NCBI GenBank assembly: GCA_964530165.1
Contig: CAZGYE010000011.1
Span: 1-39,101, forward strand
From: CAZGYE01 sp964530165
GTDB lineage: Bacteria > Planctomycetota > Planctomycetia > Planctomycetales > Planctomycetaceae
Direction: 5' to 3'
DNA: 39,101 nt
Made by a program: the position numbers and the translations under genes. Positions within the stretch are counted from its first letter, which is position 1. Every line of letters begins with the position of its first letter. Under the pieces are notes generated by a model that was given only the letters and a program-made list of their open reading frames with translations, did no database searches and was not told the origin of the DNA. Positions 16,405 to 24,364 of the stretch are shown piece after piece.

Positions 16405-18594
16405 ATGACCAAGCGGACCGCAGAAGTTGACGTCACCGCCACCTTGCCATCAAGGAAGCACCAGGCACAGCCCTATGGCGACCTCGTCCAACTCAATACG
16501 AAACGATTGATTGTCGATTCGGTGCGAGCAGACGTCCTCACGGACATCATAGACGCCGACGTTGATTTGCTCGAATCATCGGCGGCGATCTACGAATTGA
16601 ATGGCGATTATGCGGCGGGCATTTTGAGTTCGGGATGGTGCCGGTTCCTGGATGCTACGTCTCGCAGCCTGTGTGAAACCGACGATAACAAGGAAGCGAT
16701 CGAATCCGGTCAGTGGCGCTGTCACGAGTCCTGCTGGGAAACCTCGAAGGCTTCCATCGACAAGGGTGAACCGGTTGACTTGCCGTGCCTGGGGGGAATC
16801 CGGATTCTGGCCGTTCCCATTCGAGCGGGCGGAGAGATCATCGGCTCCATCAATTTTGGATATGGCGACCCACCGCAAGACCCCGAAAAACTTCAAGAGA
16901 TCGCGGATCGCTATAACGTGAGCGTGAACGAGCTTCGCGAAAAAGCGGAAGCACACAAGCCACGTTCGCCTAAGATACTAAAAATCGCAAAAAGTCGTTT
17001 GCAGACTTCGGCAAAGTTGATCGGGACGCTCGTGGAGACCAAGCGGACGGAAGACGCGCTGCAAGCTTCCGAGGCCAAGTTTCACGATTTCTACGACAAC
17101 GCCCCCGACATGGCTGTCTCCGTCTGCGCCAAGACGGCACTCATCCTTGAGTGCAACCGGACAGTGGCCGAAGCTCTGGGCTACAAGAAGGAAGAACTCA
17201 TCGGTCGGTCTGTTTTCGATGTGTACCATCCTGATTGCAGGAAAGATCTCAAGGAAGCATTCCAGTCCTTTGTGGAAACCGGCGAAGTGCATGACGTCGA
17301 GCTGCAATTGAAGCGAAAAGACGGCAGCAAAATTGACGTCGATTTGAACGTCAACGCAATACGCGACGCGCAGGGCAACATCCTTCGCAGCCGCTCTTTC
17401 TGGCGAGACATCACCGAACGCAAGCGGGCGGAGAAGGCCTTGCGAGATAGTGAGGCAAAAGCGCGGGCTGTTCTGGAACACGCGATCGACGCCATCGTGA
17501 GCATCGATGACAAAAGCCTGATCCGATCCTTCAATCCGGCAGCCGAAAAGATGTTCGGCTACACGGAAGATGAGGTGATCGGAGAGAATGTCAAGCGGCT
17601 CATGCCGGAGCCGTACCGCAGCGAGCACGAGGGATACGTGCAGACGTACCTGGCAACTGGTGAAAAAAATGTCATCGGGAATGTGCGTGAGGTCGTCGGT
17701 CGGCGGAAAGATGGGACCACATTTCCGATCGACATTACCGTCGGCGAAGTCAGATTGCAGGACGGGCGACGCTTTGTGGGCAGCATGCGTGACATCACCG
17801 AACGCAAGCAGGCGGAGAAGGCAACCCACGCCGCCCAGCAAGAATTGATCCGGCGACACCGCAAGGAAAAGCAAATCGTTGACAAAGAGCTCGAAAAAGT
17901 GAAGGCCGAACTGGTCCGCTCGACGCGACTGGCGGCAATTGGCCAGGTGGCCGCCCAAATCGCGCATGACTTGCGCAATCCCCTTGGTTCCGTCCGAAAT
18001 GCGGCCTTCTACCTCAAAGAAATCGTCACGGATTCGACTCACGAGTCAGCCGACGAGTTGGTGGAATTTCTGAGCTTGATCGACGACGAGGTGAACACGT
18101 GCGATGAGATCATCGGCAATTTGCTGGAGGCGACACGACCCAAGAAAGCCATCAGGGAGACGGTCGATTTGGGGCGACTGGTGGAGGCGGAACTCTCGCG
18201 GCTTCGCTTTCCCAAGGACGTTCGACCTCGGTTCAAGTCGGCGCCCAATCCGTTCCTCGTTCAAGTGGACTCCGTCCAGTGGAGACAGGTCGTCGACAAT
18301 CTGCTGAAGAATTCTCTCGACGCCGTGGGCGATCGCGGCGAGGTCGAGTTTCGAGCCGTTCGCGGCGACGAATTTGACGAGATGACCATTCGCGACAGCG
18401 GTCCCGGAATCTCCAGCGAACACCGCCAGTCGATCTTCGATATGCTCTTTACCACGAAAGCCAAAGGCACCGGTTTGGGCCTGGCCATTTGCCGCCAGAT
18501 CGTCGAGAGGCACGGCGGAACCATTGAACTGGCGCCGCAGCAAGACCAGGGCGCCACGTTTGTCATTCGATTACCCAGAAAACCGTCGATGTAG
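16405..18594 (+). CDS. PocR-PAS-PAS sensor histidine kinase
   Basis: A 729-residue soluble kinase. The N-terminal domain (about 50-195) resembles PocR ligand-binding domains. It has the typical spaced cysteines (GWCRF, SLCET, RCHESCW, DLPCLGG) and ends in GEIIGSINFGYG. Two PAS domains follow (about 220-345 and 350-470), each ending in DITERK. The kinase core has the H-box IAHDLRNPLGS with His521, the N-box VVDNLLKNSLDAV, the G1 box DSGPGIS, and the G2 box GTGLGLAICRQIVERHGG. There are no membrane spans, so it senses a cytoplasmic ligand. The start has a strong GGGAGAAAGGAG site. A double-receiver protein follows 68 bases downstream of the stop and is the likely phosphate acceptor (inference). 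A MITE-like element lies just upstream. Confidence 0.9.
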   Translation: MTKRTAEVDVTATLPSRKHQAQPYGDLVQLNTKRLIVDSVRADVLTDIIDADVDLLESSAAIYELNGDYAAGILSSGWCRFLDATSRSLCETDDNKEAIESGQWRCHESCWETSKASIDKGEPVDLPCLGGIRILAVPIRAGGEIIGSINFGYGDPPQDPEKLQEIADRYNVSVNELREKAEAHKPRSPKILKIAKSRLQTSAKLIGTLVETKRTEDALQASEAKFHDFYDNAPDMAVSVCAKTALILECNRTVAEALGYKKEELIGRSVFDVYHPDCRKDLKEAFQSFVETGEVHDVELQLKRKDGSKIDVDLNVNAIRDAQGNILRSRSFWRDITERKRAEKALRDSEAKARAVLEHAIDAIVSIDDKSLIRSFNPAAEKMFGYTEDEVIGENVKRLMPEPYRSEHEGYVQTYLATGEKNVIGNVREVVGRRKDGTTFPIDITVGEVRLQDGRRFVGSMRDITERKQAEKATHAAQQELIRRHRKEKQIVDKELEKVKAELVRSTRLAAIGQVAAQIAHDLRNPLGSVRNAAFYLKEIVTDSTHESADELVEFLSLIDDEVNTCDEIIGNLLEATRPKKAIRETVDLGRLVEAELSRLRFPKDVRPRFKSAPNPFLVQVDSVQWRQVVDNLLKNSLDAVGDRGEVEFRAVRGDEFDEMTIRDSGPGISSEHRQSIFDMLFTTKAKGTGLGLAICRQIVERHGGTIELAPQQDQGATFVIRLPRKPSM

Positions 18595-18650
18595 GGTGTG
18601 TGCAACACACCGATCCGGGGGGGTGCGTTCCACGCAGCCCACCGATTGTT
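18594..18650. repeat. Palindromic repeat related to the one at 3454-3511
   Basis: The sequence GGGTGTGTGCAACACACC (18594-18611) is a near-perfect palindrome and matches the 3454-3471 arm with one base change. A second small inverted repeat (GGGTGCGT with ACGCAGCCC) lies at about 18620-18640. The element overlaps the last base of the kinase stop codon. Confidence 0.65.
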
Positions 18651-18662
18651 CAGGAGATTGGA

Positions 18663-19568
18663 ATGCCAGAGAAGAAACACACCGCGAAAAAGAAAATCTC
18701 CACTTCGAAGACCAGCAAAGAAGTGTCGCCGGCCGAGAACACAGCCCGTCCCGAAACGACCACAAAACGGCGCAAGATACAACCAAAACGGCGCAAGATA
18801 CAACCGGCCCAAAACATATCGGTCTTGATTGCCGACGACGAACCAAACATGTGCAAGACGCTGGCCGCTATTCTGCGGCGCGAGGGCTACGACGTCAGCA
18901 CCGCGGCGGATGGGCAGACCGCGGTCCAGATGTGCGAGGAGAACGAATACGAAGTCGTGCTGCTGGACGTGCGGATGCCGGGCGTCGACGGAGTCACGGC
19001 ATTCCGGCAAATTCGCCGCCATCAGGAAGGCATCCGCGTCATCCTGATGAGCGCCTACGGGTTGGACGAGCTCAAGCAGGCCGCCCTGGACGACGGCGCC
19101 GTGGCGTTTTTGGACAAGCCGCTCGACGTGAACAAGGCCATTGAGCTGATCGCCGAAGCGACCGAGACCGCGATTCTCGTCGTCGAGGACGATCCCGATA
19201 CGGCAACGTCGTTATCGGTTGCATTGGAATCGCAGGGTTACCACGTGACGGTCACTCATACGGCCCACGATGCACTGGAACTGGTCGAGCAAATTAAGTT
19301 CGACATCGTCTTCATCGACGTCAGCTTGCCGGCGATGAACGGCCTGGACCTGTATCTGGCCATCAAGAAGATTACCCCCACCGCGGTGGCCATCATGATC
19401 ACCGGCATGGAGGAGGAATTCGAGCGGCTGGCAATGGAAGCCGTTCGGCAAACCGCGTACACAATGATTCGCAAACCACTCGACCTGGATTACCTGCTGA
19501 CGCTCTTGAGGAAGATCAAGGGACAGTCGGCCTCCAACGCAATTCGCAAACCCCAGGAGAGTGAATGA
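18663..19568 (+). CDS. Double-receiver response regulator without output domain
   Basis: A 301-residue protein. The first 55 residues are very rich in Lys, Thr and Ser and contain an exact 21-bp tandem duplication (18764-18784 and 18785-18805) that repeats KRRKIQP twice. Two receiver domains follow: the first (about 57-165) with ADDEP and phospho-acceptor Asp102 in LLDVRMPG, the second (about 174-290) with VEDDP and Asp219 in FIDVSLPAMNG. The Lys-Pro (DKPLD, RKPLD) ends are present in both. There is no DNA-binding or enzyme domain, so it likely relays phosphate or acts by protein contact. The ATG at 18663 follows AGGAGATTG; earlier residues in the frame come from the palindrome. It lies between two histidine kinases. 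Confidence 0.88.
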   Translation: MPEKKHTAKKKISTSKTSKEVSPAENTARPETTTKRRKIQPKRRKIQPAQNISVLIADDEPNMCKTLAAILRREGYDVSTAADGQTAVQMCEENEYEVVLLDVRMPGVDGVTAFRQIRRHQEGIRVILMSAYGLDELKQAALDDGAVAFLDKPLDVNKAIELIAEATETAILVVEDDPDTATSLSVALESQGYHVTVTHTAHDALELVEQIKFDIVFIDVSLPAMNGLDLYLAIKKITPTAVAIMITGMEEEFERLAMEAVRQTAYTMIRKPLDLDYLLTLLRKIKGQSASNAIRKPQESE

Positions 19569-19570
19569 CG

Positions 19571-19710
19571 AATGCCTAATGACCAATGTCTAAAGAATGT
19601 CCAATGCCTGAATGTCTCATGGCGGATGGTTCACGTGAGAACGATGGGCTGGAAATGCTCCGACGGCGGATCTTCGCGTATTCGTCATTAGTCATTAGGA
19701 ATTAGACATT
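19571..19710. repeat. Imperfect inverted repeat of AATGACGAAT type
   Basis: Just after the double-receiver gene, 19571-19594 (with the core CCTAATGACCAAT) is an imperfect reverse complement of 19683-19710 (with the core GTCATTAGGAATTAG). Between the arms is an unremarkable 90-base stretch. The sequence AATGACGAATG recurs in the left arm. It looks like another dispersed repeat; a terminator role is possible but no T-run follows. Confidence 0.5.
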
Positions 19711-19733
19711 TCGCGCCACGGAGGATACGGGTC

Positions 19734-21668
19734 ATGTTCAGGGCGCCGAGAAGCCGAGAGGGCACAGATCTGCTCATTGTCGAGGACAACCTATCGCAAT
19801 TGCTGACTTTGGCCGCGTTGCTGCAGCGGGAAGGCTTTCGAGTGGTGGGCTGCGGGTCGATGGCCGAAGCCGTCGAGCAACTCGACGGCGGGGAATTTGC
19901 CGTGGCGATCGTCGATCTTCGCCTGCCGGACGGCGACGGGTCGAACCTTTTCGAAACGTTTCAAGCCAAGGCCCACCAGACGCGAATCATCGTTCACACC
20001 GGTTTCGGCTCGCTGGAATCCGCGAAGAAAGCGTTGAATCACCGCGTATTCGCCTACGTCGAGAAGGCGGGCCATCCGGCGGAGTTGATCAGTGAGATTC
20101 ACCGAGCGATTGAGGACTATCTGGGCGAGTCGTTGCAAGCAACGGAGACGCGTTACCGAATGTTGATGGAATCGGCGAATGACGCCATTTTCGTTGCCGA
20201 TGCCGAGACGGGCATGCTCCTCGACGCCAATCAAAAGGCGCAAGAGCTCATCGGTCGCTCGTCCGAAGAAATCCGCCAAATGCACCAATCCGATTTACAC
20301 CCGGCCGAGGAACGTGAGTATTACACGGAGATTTTCAAGCAGGCCGTGGCTCAAGACGGCGGCTTTATTGGTGATCTCCACGTCGTACACCGCGACGGCC
20401 ACACCATTCCCATCGAAATCAGCAGCAGCGTGATCACAATCGACGGCAAACGGCTGATTCAGGGCATTTTTCGCGACCTGACCGAACACCGACGGTCCCT
20501 GCAGGAGTTACAGACGAGCAAGCGTCGCTTAGAAGAAGCACTGGACGAGTTAACACAGACGCAACACCAAGTGATTCAGCAGGAACGCCTGCGCGCGTTG
20601 GGCCAGATGGCCAGCGGCATCGCACACGACTTGAACAATTCGCTCTCCCCCGTTCTGGGATATGCCGAGTTGATGGCCTCTGCTCCCGATCTGCCGGATC
20701 ACCTCCGAGAGTGGTTGGACTGCATTCAAACCGGTGCTCGGGACGCCGCCGCGGTCGTCGAGGGGCTGCGCGAGTTCTACCGACCCGAACCAGCCGGCGC
20801 AATCATCGAGGTGGTGAGTTTGGATGACGTGCTCAGACAAATCCCGGAGCTCACGCGCCCCAAGTGGCGGGACGAAGCCCAGCGGACCGGGCGGTCCATC
20901 GCATTTGAGTTGAAAGTGGAAGATCCGGTCATCGTGCTCGGCAATTCCTCGGAACTACGCGAGTTGCTCACCAACCTCATCTTCAACGCCGTCGACGCCA
21001 TGCCCTCGGGGGGGCGAATCACACTGAGCCTAGACGCCACAGCCGAGTGTGCCATCGTGGAAGTCGCCGATTCGGGCGTCGGCATGACCGAAGATGTCGC
21101 CGGCCGCTGCTTCGAACCGTTCTTCACGACCAAGGGGACCGAGGGAACCGGATTGGGTCTGAGCGTGTGCCACGGCATCATCCAGCGTCACGGCGGTCAG
21201 ATCGAAATTGACACCCGACCTGGGCGCGGCACGACATTTCGCATCGTGCTGCCCCTGGCAGAGAATAGCGGATCGCCCGAGCTTAAAGAGGTGAAAGCCC
21301 CTTTGCCGAAGCACAGGCTGCTGTACATCGACGATGACCATCGGCTGCGCGAAGTGGTGTTGACGTTGCTCGAACAACTCGGCCAGCAGGTGGACCTGGC
21401 TGACGGCGGAGCCACGGGCCTGGAGATGGTTCAGACCCACGATTACGACGTCGTGGTGACCGACCTCGGCATGCCGGAAATCGACGGGCGCGAGGTGACT
21501 CGCATCATCAGATCGATCCGTCCGGAGACGCCGATCATCATGGTCACCGGTTGGGGATCGCATCTCTCGCGAGTACGAATCGACGCCGCTGTGGAACCGG
21601 ACCAGTTGGTGGCGAAACCCGTCACCCTGTCCAAGCTGCGCAAGGCGCTGGAAAAAGTGTTTGCGTAG
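19734..21668 (+). CDS. REC-PAS-histidine kinase-REC hybrid protein
   Basis: A 644-residue cytoplasmic hybrid. The N-terminal receiver (about 10-125) has VEDN and Asp61 in IVDLRLPDGDG; its switch region ends VEKAGHP, lacking the usual Lys-Pro. A PAS domain follows (about 140-255, ending in FRDLTEH), then a coiled linker (about 258-283). The kinase has H-box GIAHDLNNSLSPVLGYAEL with His298, an N-box NLIFNAVDAMPSGG, the G1 box DSGVGM, and the G2 box GTGLGLSVCHGIIQRHGG. The C-terminal receiver (about 525-640) has IDDD and Asp577 in VVTDLGMPEIDG. Such chains usually act in phosphorelays. It converges with the NtrC-like gene. A composite hairpin with a T-run follows its stop. Confidence 0.92.
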   Translation: MFRAPRSREGTDLLIVEDNLSQLLTLAALLQREGFRVVGCGSMAEAVEQLDGGEFAVAIVDLRLPDGDGSNLFETFQAKAHQTRIIVHTGFGSLESAKKALNHRVFAYVEKAGHPAELISEIHRAIEDYLGESLQATETRYRMLMESANDAIFVADAETGMLLDANQKAQELIGRSSEEIRQMHQSDLHPAEEREYYTEIFKQAVAQDGGFIGDLHVVHRDGHTIPIEISSSVITIDGKRLIQGIFRDLTEHRRSLQELQTSKRRLEEALDELTQTQHQVIQQERLRALGQMASGIAHDLNNSLSPVLGYAELMASAPDLPDHLREWLDCIQTGARDAAAVVEGLREFYRPEPAGAIIEVVSLDDVLRQIPELTRPKWRDEAQRTGRSIAFELKVEDPVIVLGNSSELRELLTNLIFNAVDAMPSGGRITLSLDATAECAIVEVADSGVGMTEDVAGRCFEPFFTTKGTEGTGLGLSVCHGIIQRHGGQIEIDTRPGRGTTFRIVLPLAENSGSPELKEVKAPLPKHRLLYIDDDHRLREVVLTLLEQLGQQVDLADGGATGLEMVQTHDYDVVVTDLGMPEIDGREVTRIIRSIRPETPIIMVTGWGSHLSRVRIDAAVEPDQLVAKPVTLSKLRKALEKVFA

Positions 21669-21694
21669 TTGGACGGCGCGGCTGTGCGACGTGG

Positions 21695-21808
21695 GTCACT
21701 GAGGCGAGCGGCCGGTGTCAACCGGCTGGTGATGATGAGCGATTCCCACGCGGAACAGACCAGGGCCGTAACTGGCCCTGCTCGCCTCGCCAGTGACATG
21801 ATTTTTTT
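21695..21808 (+). terminator. Composite hairpin and T-run between convergent genes
   Basis: GTCACTGAGGCGAGC (21695-21709) pairs with GCTCGCCTCGCCAGTGAC (21780-21797) with a 3-base bulge, closing a long stem. Inside are two smaller perfect hairpins: GCCGGT-GTCA-ACCGGC (21711-21726) and CAGGGCC-GTAACT-GGCCCTG (21761-21780, which shares its last base with the outer stem). Seven T residues follow at 21802-21808. It suits termination of the hybrid kinase transcript. The multi-branched form is larger than an ordinary terminator. Confidence 0.6.
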
Positions 21809-21816
21809 GCAAGTCC

Positions 21817-23244
21817 TCAACGCACACCGACGGGCTGGCAGAGATCGTGATTCCGCTTCGAATTCCGTTTCCCAGTCTCCAACACGCGGTACAAAGTTCG
21901 GCGGTGCATGCCCAATGCGCGCGCTGCGGCCGCTTTGTTCCCACCGTGGCGACGCACAACCTCACGAATCAGGTGACACTCCATCGCCTTGAGGTCGCCG
22001 GCCAAAGGAACGGAAATTGCCTCGCCGTCCTCAGCCTGCTTGGATGTGGATGTCTGCAATTGCTCGCGCAACACGCTGTCGATCGCGGCCCGCTCGCCCA
22101 GCAACGCGAGGCGAGCCAGCACGACGGCCAGTTCCCGGACATTGCCGGGCCAATGGTAACCGTGTAGCAGCCCCCACAATTCCTCCGAAAGCTGCCGCGG
22201 GTATTGCCCGCCGTCGCCGTTCTGACGTTGACGGAATTGCTCCAGAAAGTAGATCGACAGCGGCCTGATGTCTTCGGGTCGCTTGCGCAGCGGTGGAACC
22301 GTAATCGGCATCAGGTTCAGATGATCGTATAGCCTCCGATGAAACCGGCCCGTGGAAACGGTTGCTTCGAGATCAACAGCAGTCGACGCAATCACTCGCA
22401 CGTCCCCACGCCTTGCCGTGCTGGTCCAAGGGGTTGGCAGCCAGCTCCCTTCCACCACGTCCAACAACTGGACCTGGGCCCACAACGGCAATTCATCGAC
22501 ATCTTCGAGAAACAAAGTGCTTCCATCAGGCGGTTCGGTAAAATGATTCCGCTGCGGACCGCCTGGAGTCGCGGCCCTCCCGGAACCCAACAGTTCCGAC
22601 TCCCGTGGCGCGTCGTGCAGCGCCGCACAAGCGACGTGTAAGAACGGGCCTTCGGCCCGGATGCTCTGACAATGGATCGATTGGGCCAGCAGTTTCTTCC
22701 CGACGCCCGTTTCACCCTGAAGTAGGACCGGGAAATCCAAAGTGGCGACTTTGGCTGCCAGCGCAACAACTTCCCGCATGGGGGCGCTCGCCGCCACAAG
22801 ATTCACCCGTGGTGGTTTCCCCTTCGCGCGGCGGATAGCCGTTCCTGGCTCAGTGGCTTTCTTGAGGTCCCTTAAGCGGAGTGCCCGGTTCAGTGCGGTG
22901 GCGATCTTCTGGCGATCGATCGGCTTGGTGACATAGTCGCAGGCTCCAAGCCGCAGCGCCTCGACGGCCGACTCGAAAGTCGCGGCGCCCGTGAAAACCA
23001 CGGCCGCCAATTGCGGACGCAATTGAAGCGATTTTTGTATGACGCTGATTCCGTCCTCACCAGGCAGCCGCAGATCGGTAAACAGAACATCGACGGCCTT
23101 GCTCCCAACGAGCGCCAGACCCTCCTCGGCGCTGTTGGCTAACAGAACCTGAGTCCCTTCGCTTTCCAGAATGGCGCCGACGAGCCGGCAAATGCTCGCG
23201 TTGTCGTCGATGACCAGTGCAAGCGTCCTTGTGGCCCGTTTCAT
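21817..23244 (-). CDS. NtrC-like response regulator lacking the GAFTGA loop
   Basis: A 475-residue protein with receiver, AAA+ and Fis-type domains. The receiver (about 5-120) has DDN and Asp57 in FTDLRLPGEDG. The AAA+ domain (about 155-385) has Walker A GETGVGKKLL near 175-183 and a Walker B reading TLFLEDVDELP near 240-250. The loop that normally reads GAFTGA and touches sigma-54 is absent: after ESELLG the sequence is SGRAATPGGPQRNHF. The arginine-finger region is also altered (FHRRLYDHLNL). The C-terminal helix-turn-helix (about 420-455, KAAAARALGMHRRTLYRVL) is intact. The ATG at 23244 follows AGGAGAGC. It probably regulates DNA without activating sigma-54 polymerase; the target is unknown. 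Confidence 0.88.
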   Translation of the reverse strand: MKRATRTLALVIDDNASICRLVGAILESEGTQVLLANSAEEGLALVGSKAVDVLFTDLRLPGEDGISVIQKSLQLRPQLAAVVFTGAATFESAVEALRLGACDYVTKPIDRQKIATALNRALRLRDLKKATEPGTAIRRAKGKPPRVNLVAASAPMREVVALAAKVATLDFPVLLQGETGVGKKLLAQSIHCQSIRAEGPFLHVACAALHDAPRESELLGSGRAATPGGPQRNHFTEPPDGSTLFLEDVDELPLWAQVQLLDVVEGSWLPTPWTSTARRGDVRVIASTAVDLEATVSTGRFHRRLYDHLNLMPITVPPLRKRPEDIRPLSIYFLEQFRQRQNGDGGQYPRQLSEELWGLLHGYHWPGNVRELAVVLARLALLGERAAIDSVLREQLQTSTSKQAEDGEAISVPLAGDLKAMECHLIREVVRRHGGNKAAAARALGMHRRTLYRVLETGKRNSKRNHDLCQPVGVR

Positions 23245-23283
23245 CTTCCGCTCTCCTCGTGATCGACTATACATTGTCTTTGT

Positions 23284-23541
23284 TCAGTCGACAAGACGAT
23301 TTATCGCCGAATTCACCGGCTCGGGCGCGCGGGCCAGTCTGGATCTCAGAAGCAGCGCGAAGTTGTCGGCCCGACCGTCGGTATCCGTGCCGCCTGGCTC
23401 AGCGGAACGATGGGGGCCTGCCTTTGAGTCAAACTCAGAAGAGTCGTTGCGATGATTGGCCTCATGATTTGGAAACCTCAAGGCCCACAGCAGCGCCAGG
23501 GGCGGTGGCCTCACAGTGGAATGGCGTATGGTGACGGACAT
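23284..23541 (-). CDS. Possible small protein (85 residues), uncertain
   Basis: An open frame from the ATG at 23541 with a GGAAAGAG ribosome site just upstream, ending 39 bases before the NtrC-like start. The product begins MSVTIRHSTVRPPPL and is rich in Arg, Pro and Asp. There are no known motifs or membrane spans. The position and ribosome site favour a real gene; the composition does not stand out from random frames in GC-rich DNA. Confidence 0.22.
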   Translation of the reverse strand: MSVTIRHSTVRPPPLALLWALRFPNHEANHRNDSSEFDSKAGPHRSAEPGGTDTDGRADNFALLLRSRLARAPEPVNSAINRLVD

Positions 23542-23574
23542 CTCTCTTTCCTATTCACAATGCGCTCTCTCAGA

Positions 23575-23819
23575 GACTCGTTTCCAGAAACAATGGTCCT
23601 TCCCTCGGCCGTATCCACCATGAGACTGAAAGGCAGTGAAGCGTCTCTCGGCTCGTTTCCGCCTGGAGAAAGGACCATGTTTCGGGAGGCTGTTTGCTAG
23701 GGTCTACTCGAGTCTCGTTTGCAAAAAAATGGCCCTTCCACCGGCCGTATCCGCCATGAGCTTGATAGGTGTGGTAGTGACCGTCTCTCGGCTCGTTTCC
23801 GCCTGAAGGAAGGACCATG
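23575..23819. repeat. Tandem pair of about 105-bp hairpin units
   Basis: Two related units lie at 23575-23679 and 23712-23819. They share a start of the form GACTCGTTT or GTCTCGTTT, CGGCCGTATCC then GCCATGAG or ACCATGAG, and an identical CGTCTCTCGGCTCGTTTCC near the end. Each unit is bounded by inverted repeats: ATGGTCCTT with AAGGACCAT in unit 1, and ATGGCCCTTCC with GGAAGGACCAT in unit 2 (one mismatch). The units could be a pair of small RNAs or short non-autonomous elements. No promoter was recognised. They occupy part of the 1120-base gap between the NtrC-like and TonB receptor genes; 23820-24001 shows nothing clear. Confidence 0.6.
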
Positions 23820-24001
23820 GCTCGGTGAGCCATTTCATCCTAGTTTTCACCGCTGATGCTCGGAGATGAGCGTGGTGGGCGATGAATCGTTGGACAACGC
23901 TTTTCAACCACAGGCAAGCTATCGTCAGCGCATCGCAATAACTTTCTGGAATCACGCAGAGTCGTTGATTTCGAGACGTGATGCGTCAGACGCGCACCGA
24001 A

Positions 24002-24222
24002 TTCGAGACGCAACGTCACACCGCACTCAGCTTTTAGCGGTCAGCTATCAGCACTCAGCTATCAGCGGTCAGCTATCAGCGGTCAGCTATCAGCGGTCAG
24101 CTATCAGCGGTCAGCTATCAGTTCTCAGCGGTCCGTTTCTCCTGGCGGACCGCGGACCGCTGACCGCTGAAAGCTGCATCCCGTCTCACGCTCGGTGTGC
24201 GGCCGTGACGACGCGTCTCGAA
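24002..24222. repeat. Nested inverted repeat enclosing a tandem 14-mer array
   Basis: The outer arms are TTCGAGACGCAACGTCAC at 24002-24019 and the near-reverse complement GTGACGACGCGTCTCGAA ending at 24222. An inner arm CAGCTTTTAGCGGTCAGC (near 24028) pairs with GCTGACCGCTGAAAGCTG (about 24158-24176). Between them (24034-24132) a unit close to AGCGGTCAGCTATC is repeated about seven times in tandem with few changes. There is no spacer, so it is not a CRISPR array. It lies about 140 bases upstream of the TonB receptor gene. Confidence 0.75.
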
Positions 24223-24364
24223 AAAAGCATTTGCCCGTCCTGTCGCAAAGTGAAGATGGGAAAACGACGATAGCTAGAAAATGCAGGATGGCCGCGGGCG
24301 ACCTCTGCGCGAGAGGCGCGACGGTCCGCGACAGGTATGAGGGTCGACGAAAGTGAGACAGGAC

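Noticed and set aside
23217..23534. Plus-strand open frames across the NtrC-like start region
   Set aside because: They run antisense through the start of a well-supported gene and have no ribosome site.
24034..24132. Possible CRISPR array
   Set aside because: The 14-base units are in direct tandem with no spacers of usual length and no cas genes nearby.
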